Positions 42,360 through 51,876 of a DNA stretch of 64,000 nucleotides are shown piece by piece. The DNA lies in NCBI RefSeq assembly GCF_000814025.1, contig NZ_JWLL01000009.1, forward strand, positions 1 through 64,000, read 5' to 3'. Origin of the DNA: Tateyamaria sp. ANG-S1 (GTDB lineage: Bacteria; Pseudomonadota; Alphaproteobacteria; Rhodobacterales; Rhodobacteraceae). The notes beneath the pieces were generated by a model. The model was not told where the DNA came from, ran no database searches, and worked only from the letters and a program-made list of their open reading frames with translations. A program made the position numbers and the translations under genes. Every line of letters begins with the position of its first letter. Position 1 is the first letter of the stretch.

Positions 42360-45285
42360 GTGTGCGCTCCCCCTTTGGATCTAAGAACACCGGGTCGCAT
42401 AGCTCAACCCGGGTTTGGATGCCGCGCACATGGTCCACCATGTTCAGCACATCGCCGTGGCGCGACAGCCCGTCGGTGACAAAGCCGAGGCCAATGAAAT
42501 GTCCAAGCGTGGGTGAGAAGCCCACGGACGTGACATAGCCCTGATCGTGTTCGGCTACAGGCTCTTGCCCGTCCGCATAGATATGTGCGCCCGCGGTGAG
42601 TTGCTTGACCGGACCCACAGGTTTTAGCCCCACCAGTTGCGCGCGGCCCGCTTCGGTCAGGCCGGGGCGCTGCGCCATGGTGGCGCCGATGAAGTCTTTC
42701 TTTTTGGACAGCATCCGAGCCATGCCAATGTCTTGCGCCGTCACGCGACCGTCGATTTCGGAATGCGTGATAAACCCCTTTTCGATGCGCAGCACGTTCA
42801 ACGCCTCCATCCCATAGGCACCGCCGCCGAGGCTTTCAGCCCGCGCGACGAGCAGTCGGAACAGGCTGTCACCGTAGCGCGACGGGACGGCCAGTTCGTA
42901 GGCATGTTCGCCGGAGAAGGAGATGCGGAAAAGCCGCCCCTTGACCCCTTGGACCGTGACCAGACCGCAGGACATGAAGGGCCATTTGCCGTCGTCGATG
43001 GTGTCATCGAGCAGCCCGTTCAACAACTCACGCGACTTCGGCCCGGCCACAGCAAATTGCGCCCATTGTTCGGTGACGGACATGATCCGCACATCCCAGC
43101 CGGGATGCAGCGCTTGGGTGACGAATTCGAGGTGACGCATGACCTGACCTGCCGCAGCAGTGGTCGTGGTCATCACGTAGTGGTTTTCGCCTAGCCGCGC
43201 GGTGGTGCCATCGTCCATGACGTGCCCATCCTCGCGCAGCATCAGGCCATATCGCACCCGGTTCTCTTTCAGGGTCGAGAACGTGTTGGTGTAGGCAAAG
43301 TCGTGCAGTTTGTCCGCATCCGGGCCCTGAATGTCGATTTTGCCCAGGGTCGAGACATCGCAGATGCCCACTGCCTCGCGCACCCAGCCGACCTCCCGGT
43401 CGCAGGACTGGCGCCATGTCTTTTCGTCCCGCAGCGGGAAGTAAGAGGGGCGATACCACAGACCTGCCTCAATCATCGGCGCGCCTGCGGCCACGCTGGC
43501 CGAATGGCTGGTGGTTTTGCGTTCTGGCGCGAACCCCTTGCCTTGCGCCCCTGCCCCGAGGGCCGCGAGAGCGACGGGCGTATAGGGCGGACGGAAGGTG
43601 GTTGTGCCGGTTTCCGGGATGCCGCGCCCGGTCGCATCCGCCAGTAGCGCAAGTGCGGCGACGTTCGAGTTCTTGCCCTGATCGGTCGCCATGCCTTGGG
43701 TCGTATAGCGCTTCATGTGCTCGACGGAGGCAAAGTTTTCCTGTGCCGCCTGTTTGACGTCCTTGACGCTGACATCGTTCTGGAAGTCGAGCCAGGCGCG
43801 CCCCTTGCCCGGCACGGCCCAGAGCGGTTCGATGGCGTAGGGGCTGTCATCGGCTTGGGGGATGTCGATGTCGGGTGCGGCTAGGCCGAGGACTTCGAGA
43901 GTCGTCTTGGCGGCCGCAACCCCTTCGGCCAAACAGGCGGCGGTCGAGAACGCGCCGTTGCATGCCCCAGCCGTTTCCATGCCGGGGATTGCACCGGGGG
44001 TGGGCACGAAGCTGGCGATGTTTTCATCCCAAGTGGGCCGACCATTCATGTGGCAGGTCATGTGGACTGTCGGGTTCCATCCGCCTGACACGGCGAGGCA
44101 GTCAGTGGCGATCTTTTCGGTGCCGGATGCGGTCTGAACCCGGATGGCCTCCAGCCCCGTGCGTCCATCCGCGCCGGTGACGACAGCTCCTTGCATCAGG
44201 TGGTAGTCGCCCAGTGCCTGGGCATCCTTGCGGCTGTCGATGACGGCGGCGATGTGTACGCCTGCGTCCTGCAGATCCATCGCCGTGCGATGGGCGTCGT
44301 CGTTGTTGGCAAAGATCGTCACCGCTTTGCCGGGGCTCACGCCGAAGCGGTTGAGATAAGCGCGCACGGCACCTGCCGCCATGATGCCCGGGCGGTCGTT
44401 GTTCTGGAACGCGATGTGCCGTTCGATGGCACCGGCGGCGAGGATGGATCGCTTGGCAACGATGCGCCAGAAGGCTTCCTTAACCCCGCCCTGCGGCACG
44501 CCATCCATGTGATGCGCGACACGCTCCAACGCGCCGAACGTGCCGCCGTCATGCGCGCCGGTCACTGTGGTGCGGGGCATCAGGCGGACATTGTCCATGG
44601 CGGCGAGTTTCGACACCATGTCGGCCGCCCATGCAGCACCGTGCGCGCCGTCGACGGTCAAGGTTTCCGCGTTGAGGCGGCCGCCCATGCGGCTGTCTTC
44701 ATCCGCGAGGATCACCCGGGCGCCTGCTTGCGCCGCCGTCCACGCCGCCATGAGGCCCGCAGATCCTGCGCCGATCACCAGGACATCGCAGAACGCATAT
44801 GCCTTTTCATAGTGGTCCGCGTCTTGCTCACCGCTGAGCGCCCCGAGGCCAGCCGCACGCCGGATGAATGGCTCATAGACCTTTTCCCAGAACGCGCGCG
44901 GCCTCATGAAGGTCTTGTAGTAGAACCCGGCACCCAGAAAGGGGGATGCGAGGTCATTGACGCTCAGGAGGTCAAAGCCCAGCGATGGCCAGGCGTTCTG
45001 AGTGCGCGCCTCCAGCCCATCGTACAGCTCCTGAACCGTGGCGCGCACATTGGGGTCGGTGGCCGGGCCGCGCCCGATGGTGACGAGGGCGTTGGGTTCC
45101 TCCGATCCGGCCGTCAGGATCCCGCGCGGGCGGTGGTATTTGAACGACCGTGCCACGTGGCGCACGTCATTGGCCAGCAGGGCCGAGGCCAGCGTATCGC
45201 CCTCAAATCCGCGATAGGTCGTGCCGTCAAAGCGGAAGGACAGCCGTCGCGACCGGTCGATAAGCCCCTTACCTTCGACCCTCAT
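42352..45285 (-). CDS. soxA: Sarcosine oxidase subunit alpha
   Basis: The 977-residue large subunit. Order: N-terminal 2Fe-2S-fold-like domain (SFRFDGTTYRGFEGDTLASAL), NAD-binding oxidoreductase domain (VLVIGAGSAGLMAAWTAAQAG, parts), and the C-terminal THF-binding GcvT-like domain (YGLMLREDGHVMDDGTTAR, FSGEHAYELAVPSRYG, VTSVGFSPTLGHFIGLGF). The complex oxidatively demethylates sarcosine to glycine with transfer of the methyl group to tetrahydrofolate. The ATG at 45285 overlaps the soxD stop; an upstream extension is rejected. Confidence 0.96.
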   Translation of the reverse strand: MRVEGKGLIDRSRRLSFRFDGTTYRGFEGDTLASALLANDVRHVARSFKYHRPRGILTAGSEEPNALVTIGRGPATDPNVRATVQELYDGLEARTQNAWPSLGFDLLSVNDLASPFLGAGFYYKTFMRPRAFWEKVYEPFIRRAAGLGALSGEQDADHYEKAYAFCDVLVIGAGSAGLMAAWTAAQAGARVILADEDSRMGGRLNAETLTVDGAHGAAWAADMVSKLAAMDNVRLMPRTTVTGAHDGGTFGALERVAHHMDGVPQGGVKEAFWRIVAKRSILAAGAIERHIAFQNNDRPGIMAAGAVRAYLNRFGVSPGKAVTIFANNDDAHRTAMDLQDAGVHIAAVIDSRKDAQALGDYHLMQGAVVTGADGRTGLEAIRVQTASGTEKIATDCLAVSGGWNPTVHMTCHMNGRPTWDENIASFVPTPGAIPGMETAGACNGAFSTAACLAEGVAAAKTTLEVLGLAAPDIDIPQADDSPYAIEPLWAVPGKGRAWLDFQNDVSVKDVKQAAQENFASVEHMKRYTTQGMATDQGKNSNVAALALLADATGRGIPETGTTTFRPPYTPVALAALGAGAQGKGFAPERKTTSHSASVAAGAPMIEAGLWYRPSYFPLRDEKTWRQSCDREVGWVREAVGICDVSTLGKIDIQGPDADKLHDFAYTNTFSTLKENRVRYGLMLREDGHVMDDGTTARLGENHYVMTTTTAAAGQVMRHLEFVTQALHPGWDVRIMSVTEQWAQFAVAGPKSRELLNGLLDDTIDDGKWPFMSCGLVTVQGVKGRLFRISFSGEHAYELAVPSRYGDSLFRLLVARAESLGGGAYGMEALNVLRIEKGFITHSEIDGRVTAQDIGMARMLSKKKDFIGATMAQRPGLTEAGRAQLVGLKPVGPVKQLTAGAHIYADGQEPVAEHDQGYVTSVGFSPTLGHFIGLGFVTDGLSRHGDVLNMVDHVRGIQTRVELCDPVFLDPKGERTRG

Positions 45286-45545
45286 GGTTTGCCCTCCGCC
45301 ACCAATTCCACGGACTTGATTTCGTGCGTGGAAACGTTGCGGGTCACTTTCAGCCATGCGCCGCAGCCTGCGTCGTGGCTCCAGAGCTCCTCCAGATCGC
45401 CCGCCGGGTTTTCGCGCAGATGCAAGTAGTCATCCCACGCGGCCTCTCCCGCATCGGGTGCCGGGCGGTCCAGCATCACTGCCGCACCTTGATAATAGAA
45501 CTCGCGCCGGTCGCGCTCACCGCATATCGGACATCGCAACCGCAT
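45282..45545 (-). CDS. soxD: Sarcosine oxidase subunit delta
   Basis: An 87-residue zinc-binding subunit. Expected ligands are visible: Cys5 and Cys8 in RLRCPICGE, and His57 and Cys61 in WSHDAGCGAW. It starts at MRLRCPICGERD (45545); an upstream ATG at 45575 is not needed. Overlaps soxA by four nt (ATGA). A hairpin and T-run lie between soxB and soxD. Confidence 0.94.
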   Translation of the reverse strand: MRLRCPICGERDRREFYYQGAAVMLDRPAPDAGEAAWDDYLHLRENPAGDLEELWSHDAGCGAWLKVTRNVSTHEIKSVELVAEGKP

Positions 45546-45589
45546 CAGGCTTCCCCATAGGAGTTCAAGGTCCACCCCTTCCCAGTTTC

Positions 45590-45631
45590 AAAAAAATCCC
45601 CGCCCGCTGACTGGCAGGTGGCTTTGCCACC
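45590..45631 (-). terminator. Hairpin and T-run between soxB and soxD
   Basis: On the minus strand the perfect hairpin GGTGGC-AAA-GCCACC (45631-45617) is followed ~20 nt later by GGGGATTTTTTTG (T7 opposite 45590-45596). The distance between stem and T-run is longer than in a classical terminator, so partial attenuation after soxB is more plausible than full termination. The GGGATTTTTTTGAAAC sequence is shared with the region at 14488. Confidence 0.45.
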
Positions 45632-45663
45632 GAGAAGTGAGGCTCCCGTCATCTCAACCCTCC

Positions 45664-46917
45664 CTAGTGCAGATTGTGCTGAGACCCGGTGGCCTCTTCA
45701 TCCATGATCCCGCGCCCGGTGCGGAAACGATCCAGACGGTGACGGACGGTTGTGGGGTGCGGCGTGCCGGTGGCCAGAAGGTGGGCGAAGGTGTGGCCCG
45801 AGGCCGGTGTCGCCTTGAACCCGCCATAGCACCAGCCGCAATTGACAAAGAGCCCCTCGATATCCGTCTTGTCGATGATGAAGGAGCCGTCGGGCGACAT
45901 GTCCATCACGCCGCCCCAGCTGCGCAGCACCTTGGCCTTGCCGATGGCAGGCATCAGCGTCATCGCAGCCTCGGCCACGTGTTCGACCAGCGGCAGGTTC
46001 CCGCGCGAGGCGTAGCTTGCATACATGTCGAGGTCACCGCCAAAGACCAGGCCGCCCTTGTCGGACTGACTGATATAGAAGTGGCCCATACCATAGGTGA
46101 TGACGTGATCAATGCAGGGTTTCAGCCCTTCGGTGACAAAGGCTTGCAGCACGTGACTTTCGATAGGCAGGCGCATACCCGCCATCGCTGCCACTTGTGA
46201 CGAGCGACCCGCAGCAACCATTCCGACCTTCTTGGCGCGGATTGGCCCCTTGGTTGTCTGGACGCCTTTCAGCACCCCGTTTTCGACGTCGATGCCGGTG
46301 ACCTCGCATTGCTGGATCAGGTCGACACCGCGGTCGCTGGCAGACCGGGCAAAGCCCCAGGCCACCGCGTCATGGCGCGCAGTGCCACCCCGTTTGTGGT
46401 AGAGCCCGCCATAGATCGGAAAACGCGTCTGTTCGAAGTCGAGGAACGGCAGCAGTTTTTCAACGCCCGCCCGGTCAAGCATTGCGCCGTCATCGCCCTG
46501 CCCGCACATGGAATTGGCCCGCCGGACAAAGGCGTCGCGCTGCCCGTCTGAGTGCACGAGGTTGATGATGCCGCGCTGGGAGTGCATGACGTTGTAGTTC
46601 AGGTCCTCTTCCAGACCTTCCCACAGTTTCAGCGAATGCGAATAGAACTCGGAATTGCCGGGCAGCATGTAATTGGCCCGCACGATGGTGGTGTTGCGGC
46701 CCACATTGCCACCGCCGAGGTAGCCTTTTTCCAGCACGGCCACATTGGTCAGCCCGTGTTCCTTGGCCAGATAATGCGCCGTTGCCAGACCATGACCGCC
46801 GCCGCCGATCAGGACAATGTCATATTCGGGCTTGGGTTCGGGATTGCGCCAATGCGGCCCCCACCCTTTGTTCCCGGTCAGCCCTTCGGTCAGAACCTTC
46901 AGCCCTGAAAAGCGCAT
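45664..46917 (-). CDS. soxB: Sarcosine oxidase subunit beta
   Basis: FAD/FMN subunit with the sarcosine-oxidising site, 417 residues. The dinucleotide fold is DIVLIGGGGHGLATAHYLAKE; ARHDAVAW at 180-187 contains His182 near the place of the covalent FMN histidine known in homologues; CGWCYGGFKATPASG is the C-terminal FAD motif. GGAGGG precedes the ATG at 46917; a longer start at 46935 is less likely. First gene of the sox operon, 190 nt downstream of gdh. Confidence 0.95.
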   Translation of the reverse strand: MRFSGLKVLTEGLTGNKGWGPHWRNPEPKPEYDIVLIGGGGHGLATAHYLAKEHGLTNVAVLEKGYLGGGNVGRNTTIVRANYMLPGNSEFYSHSLKLWEGLEEDLNYNVMHSQRGIINLVHSDGQRDAFVRRANSMCGQGDDGAMLDRAGVEKLLPFLDFEQTRFPIYGGLYHKRGGTARHDAVAWGFARSASDRGVDLIQQCEVTGIDVENGVLKGVQTTKGPIRAKKVGMVAAGRSSQVAAMAGMRLPIESHVLQAFVTEGLKPCIDHVITYGMGHFYISQSDKGGLVFGGDLDMYASYASRGNLPLVEHVAEAAMTLMPAIGKAKVLRSWGGVMDMSPDGSFIIDKTDIEGLFVNCGWCYGGFKATPASGHTFAHLLATGTPHPTTVRHRLDRFRTGRGIMDEEATGSQHNLH

Positions 46918-47053
46918 ATGCCCCTCCGCCTGCATGCAGGCTCCACCATGATCATCCCACTTGGTGTAGCAAGAGGTGTGTGGCCGCCTGCGGCACTTTT
47001 CGACACGGGCTGGTCTGGCAGCGACTGATTATGCGGCGCGACCGTAAGGACAC

Positions 47054-47080
47054 GCGGCACCCGTAAGAACCGGGTGCCGC
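47054..47080 (-). terminator. Strong hairpin downstream of glutamate dehydrogenase
   Basis: GCGGCACCCG-TAAGAAC-CGGGTGCCGC, a perfect 10-bp stem, 30 nt beyond the stop of the minus-strand dehydrogenase gene. There is no T-run, so it may be a Rho-assisted terminator or mRNA-stabilising end rather than a pure intrinsic terminator. Confidence 0.55.
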
Positions 47081-47109
47081 TGATATGGATAGGATCGAGC
47101 CTACCGCGG

Positions 47110-48540
47110 TCAGAGACCCTTGGCCCGATAGCTGTCCGCCACCTTGCCGATGGCCACCAGATAGGCGGCGGTCCGCAGGTCATCGACATCATCCCGGCCA
47201 TGCCAGACCGCGGCCATCGACTGGTAAGCGGCGCGCATCGTGTCATCAAGGCCCGAGCGCACCAGCTCCAACTCGTCCGCGCCGCGCAGGTACTTGTCCT
47301 TGAAGTCCGGCGTGATGGTCCAGGCGTCGCCCAGATGTCGACTCAGACGCTCAAGTTCGTCCACGACAAGCTGGTGCCGCGCCTCTTCCTGACGGCGCTG
47401 CATCCGGCCAAATCGGATGTGGCTGAGGTTCTTGACCCATTCGAAGTACGAAACGGTCACACCACCCGCATTGGCATACATGTCGGGAATGATCACCGTT
47501 CCCTTTTCGCGCAGGATCGCGTCAGCGCCAGCCGTGACGGGGCCGTTCGCAGCCTCGATGATCAGCGGAGCCTTCACATTCTTGGCGTTGGACAGGTTAA
47601 TCACGCCTTCGAGTGCCGCGGGCACGAGGATGTCACACTCTTTTTCCAGAACGGAGGCCCCATCTTCGACAAAGGTGCCGTCGGCATAGCCCGATACCCC
47701 GCCGTGTCGCGCGATCCAATTGCGTACGGCATCGATGTCCAGACCGCGATCATCAACAAGCGCACCATCGCGTTCGATGATACCGACGATCTTGCAGCCG
47801 TCCTCTTCGCTCAGGAATTTGGCGGCGTGATAGCCCACATTGCCCAGGCCCTGCACCACAACAGTTTTACCGTCGAGCGTGCCGGACATCCCGGCTTTTT
47901 TCACGCCCTCGGCATCACGGAAAAACTCGCGCAGGGCATATTGGACACCGCGCCCTGTCGCTTCCGTACGCCCCTGGATACCGCCCGCGTTGGTCGGCTT
48001 GCCGGTCACGCATGCCACACTGTTGATATCGGTGGTGTTCATGCGTTTGTACTGGTCGGCGATCCAGGCCATCTCCCGCTCGCCCGTTCCCATATCGGGG
48101 GCGGGTACGTTCTGGGCAGGGTTGATCATGTCGCGCTTAATCAGCTCGTAGGCAAAGCGCCGTGTGATCAACTCCATCTCGTGCTCGTCATATTCGCGCG
48201 GGTCGACATGCAGCCCACCCTTGGACCCGCCAAACGGCGCCTCGACCAACGCACATTTGTAGGTCATCAGCGCGGCCAGCGCCTCGACCTCGTCCTGGTT
48301 GACGCCCAGCGCAAAGCGGATGCCGCCCTTGACCGGTTCCATGTGTTCGGAGTGGACGGAACGATAACCGGTGAAAGTCTGGATTTGCCCGCGCAGCCGC
48401 ACACCAAAACGGACCGTATAGGTCGCGTTGCAGACCCGTATCTTCTCCTCCAGCCCCGGCGGCAGATCCATGAGGGCCACCGCCCGGTTGAACATGATGT
48501 CAACGCTTTCACGGAAACTGGGTTCATTTTCGGGGTTCAT
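47110..48540 (-). CDS. Glu/Leu/Phe/Val-type glutamate dehydrogenase
   Basis: Amino-acid dehydrogenase of 476 residues. The dimerisation/catalytic part shows VKGGIRFALGVNQDEV, MTYKCALVEAPFGGSKGGL with the catalytic Lys, and VPAPDMGTGEREM; the Rossmann domain has VVVQGLGNVGYHAAKFL and EAANGPVTAGADAIL. It most resembles NAD-linked glutamate dehydrogenase, releasing ammonium and 2-oxoglutarate. Next to sarcosine oxidase, it fits glycine/amino-acid nitrogen metabolism. Divergent from the Tad genes. Confidence 0.93.
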   Translation of the reverse strand: MNPENEPSFRESVDIMFNRAVALMDLPPGLEEKIRVCNATYTVRFGVRLRGQIQTFTGYRSVHSEHMEPVKGGIRFALGVNQDEVEALAALMTYKCALVEAPFGGSKGGLHVDPREYDEHEMELITRRFAYELIKRDMINPAQNVPAPDMGTGEREMAWIADQYKRMNTTDINSVACVTGKPTNAGGIQGRTEATGRGVQYALREFFRDAEGVKKAGMSGTLDGKTVVVQGLGNVGYHAAKFLSEEDGCKIVGIIERDGALVDDRGLDIDAVRNWIARHGGVSGYADGTFVEDGASVLEKECDILVPAALEGVINLSNAKNVKAPLIIEAANGPVTAGADAILREKGTVIIPDMYANAGGVTVSYFEWVKNLSHIRFGRMQRRQEEARHQLVVDELERLSRHLGDAWTITPDFKDKYLRGADELELVRSGLDDTMRAAYQSMAAVWHGRDDVDDLRTAAYLVAIGKVADSYRAKGL

Positions 48541-48814
48541 CCGGGATCTCCTTCTTCCGGCACGACTCAGTATGGATCGAGTCTGTGAACCCAGCCTATG
48601 ACGGTTCCGTTAATAGGTGCGACTTTTTTGTGCGATTTGGAAACAGGGCGGCGAACACCTGCAATTCTTACCAATTTGTAAACAGTGCAGCATACGCTGC
48701 CGGATTGACGACAATGCAATCGAAATCTCCCCACAGCTTTCCCCTTTCTGCCCGAATTCAGCCACATTCGAGGGCCACACCGATCATTGGACGAAAAGGC
48801 TGTTCAGGCCTGAG

Positions 48815-50254
48815 ATGACCAAAACAACAAGGTGCTCGAAGCCAATGAATTGGACACGGAAATTGACAACGAAGGCGGGGCTGAAAAACAGCGTTGCCGG
48901 ATTTGCGCGGGACGAGTCGGGGGCTATGACCATCTTCGCCGTCGCGATGTTTATGATGATGATCCTCGTGGGCGGCATCGGGGTTGACCTGATGCGCAAC
49001 GAGATGGAGCGGACGCGCATGCAAGCGACTGTAGACCGTGCCGTGCTGGCCGCTGCAGACCTTGATCAGCCATTGTCGCCCGAAGACGTCGTGCGCGACT
49101 ACTTCGACAAGTCCGGAATGAGCGACTACCTTAGCTCCGTCTCGGTAGACGAAGGACTGAACTTCAGGACGGTCACTGCCACGGCCAATATGACGACGAA
49201 CACGCAGTTCATGCGCCTGATGGGCGTGGAAACTCTGCCGGTTCCGACAAAGGCACAAGCTGAAGAGCGTGTTTCCAATGTTGAGATTTCCATGGTGCTC
49301 GATATTTCCGGCTCCATGGGCCGGAACAACAAAATGGCGAACCTGCAAACCGCGGCGAAGTCATTTGTGGACACCGTTCTTCGGGATGAGAACGATGACC
49401 TGATTTCGGTGTCGTTGATCCCCTATACCGCGCAGGTGAATGCCGGGTATGACATCTTCTCGCGGATGGAGACAAACCACCTGCACAACTATTCCTACTG
49501 CATCGATTTCGAAATCCCTGATTTCTCTGAAACCGGGCTCGACCTCGACAGAGAGTACGAGCACATGCAGCACTTTGATGAAGGGTGGGACTACTCTAAC
49601 CCCGTTAGCAACCCGGGTTGCCCCAAACGAAGCTACGAAGAGATCGTGCCGTTCAGCCAGAACGCCACCGCTCTCAAGAACACGATTGATCAGTACCGCG
49701 CCCGCGCGAACACGTCGATCCACCTTGGCATGAAGTGGGGTGTTGCACTGCTTGACCCGACATTCCGTCCGATCACGCAGGATCTGGCATTGCCCGGCAC
49801 CGACGTTGTGGATGACGCCTTTGCCAACCGCCCTGCGCCGTATTCGGACACCGAGACGTTGAAGACCGTTGTGCTGATGACGGACGGTCAGAACGTTGAC
49901 ACCACGCGCATCCAACCGTGGTACTACGCCAACTCATCGCATTATGCGCACTGGAACCGCTATCCGCTGCACTGGTACCTGAACAACTATGTGCGGGGCA
50001 GCTGGAGCAACTGGCGCTACACCAAATACACCTCTGCCCAGGGTGACGCGATGTTGGAAGACATCTGTGATGCAGCCAAGGCCGAGGGGATCGTGGTGTG
50101 GTCCGTTGGGTTCGAAGTGACTGACTACTCTGCCGGCGTGATGGAAAACTGTGCCTCCTCGCCGAGCCATTTCTTCCGGGTGGAAGGCGTCGAGATTACC
50201 GAAGCCTTCGAGGCAATTGCAAAGCAAATCAACCAACTGAGGCTGACCCAATGA
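48815..50254 (+). CDS. TadG-like pilus assembly protein with vWA domain
   Basis: A 479-residue surface-assembly protein. The N-terminal prepilin-like hydrophobic segment is DESGAMTIFAVAMFMMMILVG, which inserts the protein in the inner membrane. A von Willebrand A domain follows with the MIDAS motif VLDISGSMG and TDGQNVD. Similar TadG proteins act with TadE/TadF in Flp pilus export. The start may be 48815 or the ATG at 48845 (MNWTRKL). The stop overlaps the next gene (ATGA). No other tad genes are nearby. Confidence 0.9.
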   Translation: MTKTTRCSKPMNWTRKLTTKAGLKNSVAGFARDESGAMTIFAVAMFMMMILVGGIGVDLMRNEMERTRMQATVDRAVLAAADLDQPLSPEDVVRDYFDKSGMSDYLSSVSVDEGLNFRTVTATANMTTNTQFMRLMGVETLPVPTKAQAEERVSNVEISMVLDISGSMGRNNKMANLQTAAKSFVDTVLRDENDDLISVSLIPYTAQVNAGYDIFSRMETNHLHNYSYCIDFEIPDFSETGLDLDREYEHMQHFDEGWDYSNPVSNPGCPKRSYEEIVPFSQNATALKNTIDQYRARANTSIHLGMKWGVALLDPTFRPITQDLALPGTDVVDDAFANRPAPYSDTETLKTVVLMTDGQNVDTTRIQPWYYANSSHYAHWNRYPLHWYLNNYVRGSWSNWRYTKYTSAQGDAMLEDICDAAKAEGIVVWSVGFEVTDYSAGVMENCASSPSHFFRVEGVEITEAFEAIAKQINQLRLTQ

Positions 50255-50787
50255 CCTTCAATCCCAAATCATTTCTACGCCGGTTCCGGCGCGAGGAAGA
50301 TGGCCATATGGTGGTGGAATTCGCCCTTGCCATTCCCTTGATGTTCGGCCTGTTCATGACGTCCGTGGAACTTGGCGTCTACCAGGTCCGCCAGGGCTTC
50401 CTTGACCGCGGGCTCGATATGGCAGTGCGCAACGTGCGCCTGAACACCGGTGCCAACTATTCGCACAGCGATATCAAACAGATGGTTTGTGAGTACTCGG
50501 GTTTTCTTGAGGACTGCGACAATGCGCTCAAGCTTGAGATGATGCCGGTGTCGGCGCGCTCCTTCTCGGGCTTCCCGAATGCGATCGACTGTGCCGACGT
50601 GTCACTGCCGGTCACGCCTTCGACCACCTTTGTGCACGGCAGCGAACATGAGTTGATGATGCTGCGGGCCTGCTACTCGTTCAACCCCGTCTTCCCGATG
50701 ACCGGGCTGGGGGGATCGTTCTCCAAGGATGGCGCGGGCCGGGTCAAAATGACCGCTATGTCCGGATTTGTGCAGGAGCCAAGCTGA
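50251..50787 (+). CDS. TadE-like pilus assembly protein
   Basis: Pseudopilin-like protein of 178 residues. The TadE signature is REEDGHMVVEFALAIPLMFGL, an acidic residue before a hydrophobic helix with Glu in the middle. The rest is periplasmic. Overlaps both neighbours by 1-4 nt, so the three genes are translated together. Probably a minor pilin or assembly factor working with the vWA protein. Confidence 0.88.
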   Translation: MTFNPKSFLRRFRREEDGHMVVEFALAIPLMFGLFMTSVELGVYQVRQGFLDRGLDMAVRNVRLNTGANYSHSDIKQMVCEYSGFLEDCDNALKLEMMPVSARSFSGFPNAIDCADVSLPVTPSTTFVHGSEHELMMLRACYSFNPVFPMTGLGGSFSKDGAGRVKMTAMSGFVQEPS

Positions 50788-51338
50788 TGAAACGCCTTAT
50801 CAACACCCTGCGGGCCTTCCGCGACGACGATCAGGGCAGTATCGCCGTTGAGACAGCGATCATAGTCCCGGTCCTATTCTGGGCTTACCTGTCGATGTTC
50901 GCGATCTTTGACTCGTATCGCCAGCATTCCATCAACCAGAAAGCGGCCTATACCATTGGTGACATCATCTCGCGTGAGACGACGCCGTTGGACAGCAGCT
51001 ACCTGAACGGCACGCGGGAGATCCTTGCCTATCTCACAAACAACGCCAAGAGCGACGTGGCTGTTCGTGTGACCAGCGTGAAATACGATGCCAACAATGA
51101 CGTTTACAAACGTGACTGGTCCCGGGCGCGCGGGTGGCAGCCTGCGCTGTCCAACAACCAGGTGGCAGACCTGCGTCAGGTGCTTCCGGTCATGCCACAC
51201 AACGAGCGCGTGATGGTCGTCGAAACCTTCTCCAGGTATGAGCCGCCGTTTGACACCGGGCTACAGGACCGCGAGATCACAAACTTCGTCTTCACACGGC
51301 CGCGCTATGCACCCCGTGTGCTGTGGTCGAACGACTAA
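50787..51338 (+). CDS. TadE-like pilus assembly protein
   Basis: Second pseudopilin-like protein, 183 residues, with DDDQGSIAVETAIIVPVLFW as the TadE segment and a periplasmic C-terminus. The stop TAA shares four bases (CTAA) with the stop of the opposing gene at 51335, leaving no space for a terminator. Sequence similarity to the previous gene is mainly in the N-terminal helix. Confidence 0.88.
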   Translation: MKRLINTLRAFRDDDQGSIAVETAIIVPVLFWAYLSMFAIFDSYRQHSINQKAAYTIGDIISRETTPLDSSYLNGTREILAYLTNNAKSDVAVRVTSVKYDANNDVYKRDWSRARGWQPALSNNQVADLRQVLPVMPHNERVMVVETFSRYEPPFDTGLQDREITNFVFTRPRYAPRVLWSND

Positions 51339-51835
51339 GACGGATCAGATGACCGTTCTGCAATCATGGCCGAGAGGATCTCGGCCATGAATTTTGCCTG
51401 ATGACCGGGTGTCATGCCACCGACACCGACGCGATTGCCCAAACGCCACCAAAGCCCGGGCCTCCAGGCCCGCTGATCAGACGCGTTCAGGCGCAACAGA
51501 AAGCCGTTCGACGGCTTGAAGGCGAACATGCCGCGATCAAGCGATGCAATATCTGCGGTGCGCGCAACCACCTGACCGGAACTGTCGCGCAGCTCTTCTG
51601 GTGTCAACTCAAGTGTCAGTGCCGTGGCGCGGCGCATTTTCTCGGCGATCCAGAGCGAGCCGCCGCCCAGCGCAAGCAGGAAAATCTGCCAGCCGATCTC
51701 AGGCGGGCGCACGATGCCCACATAGATCACCATCAGTGACAGGATGCACAGTGACCCCACCCCCAGAATACGACGCCCCGGCGACGCATTGATCGTGGCG
51801 ATGACCTCGCCCTCTTTGAAATCCAGACCTTGCAT
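51335..51835 (-). CDS. Membrane protein with PH-like domain
   Basis: A 166-residue protein with two adjacent transmembrane helices (SLCILSLMVIYVGIV and IGWQIFLLALGGGSLWIAE) inside a beta-rich domain (LELTPEELRDSSGQVVARTADI; FKPSNGFLLRL). Organisation resembles the protein at 9016-9549. Unknown function. It is convergent with the TadE gene and lies 41 nt after the dehydrogenase gene. Confidence 0.76.
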   Translation of the reverse strand: MQGLDFKEGEVIATINASPGRRILGVGSLCILSLMVIYVGIVRPPEIGWQIFLLALGGGSLWIAEKMRRATALTLELTPEELRDSSGQVVARTADIASLDRGMFAFKPSNGFLLRLNASDQRAWRPGLWWRLGNRVGVGGMTPGHQAKFMAEILSAMIAERSSDPS

Positions 51836-51876
51836 GGCCCGCCCTTAGCTTGCGCGCGGCAGGCGGGCAAGGTTGA

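Noticed and set aside
47074-48588. 504-codon open frame antisense to the glutamate dehydrogenase
   Set aside because: The opposite strand carries an unmistakable dehydrogenase with all motifs.
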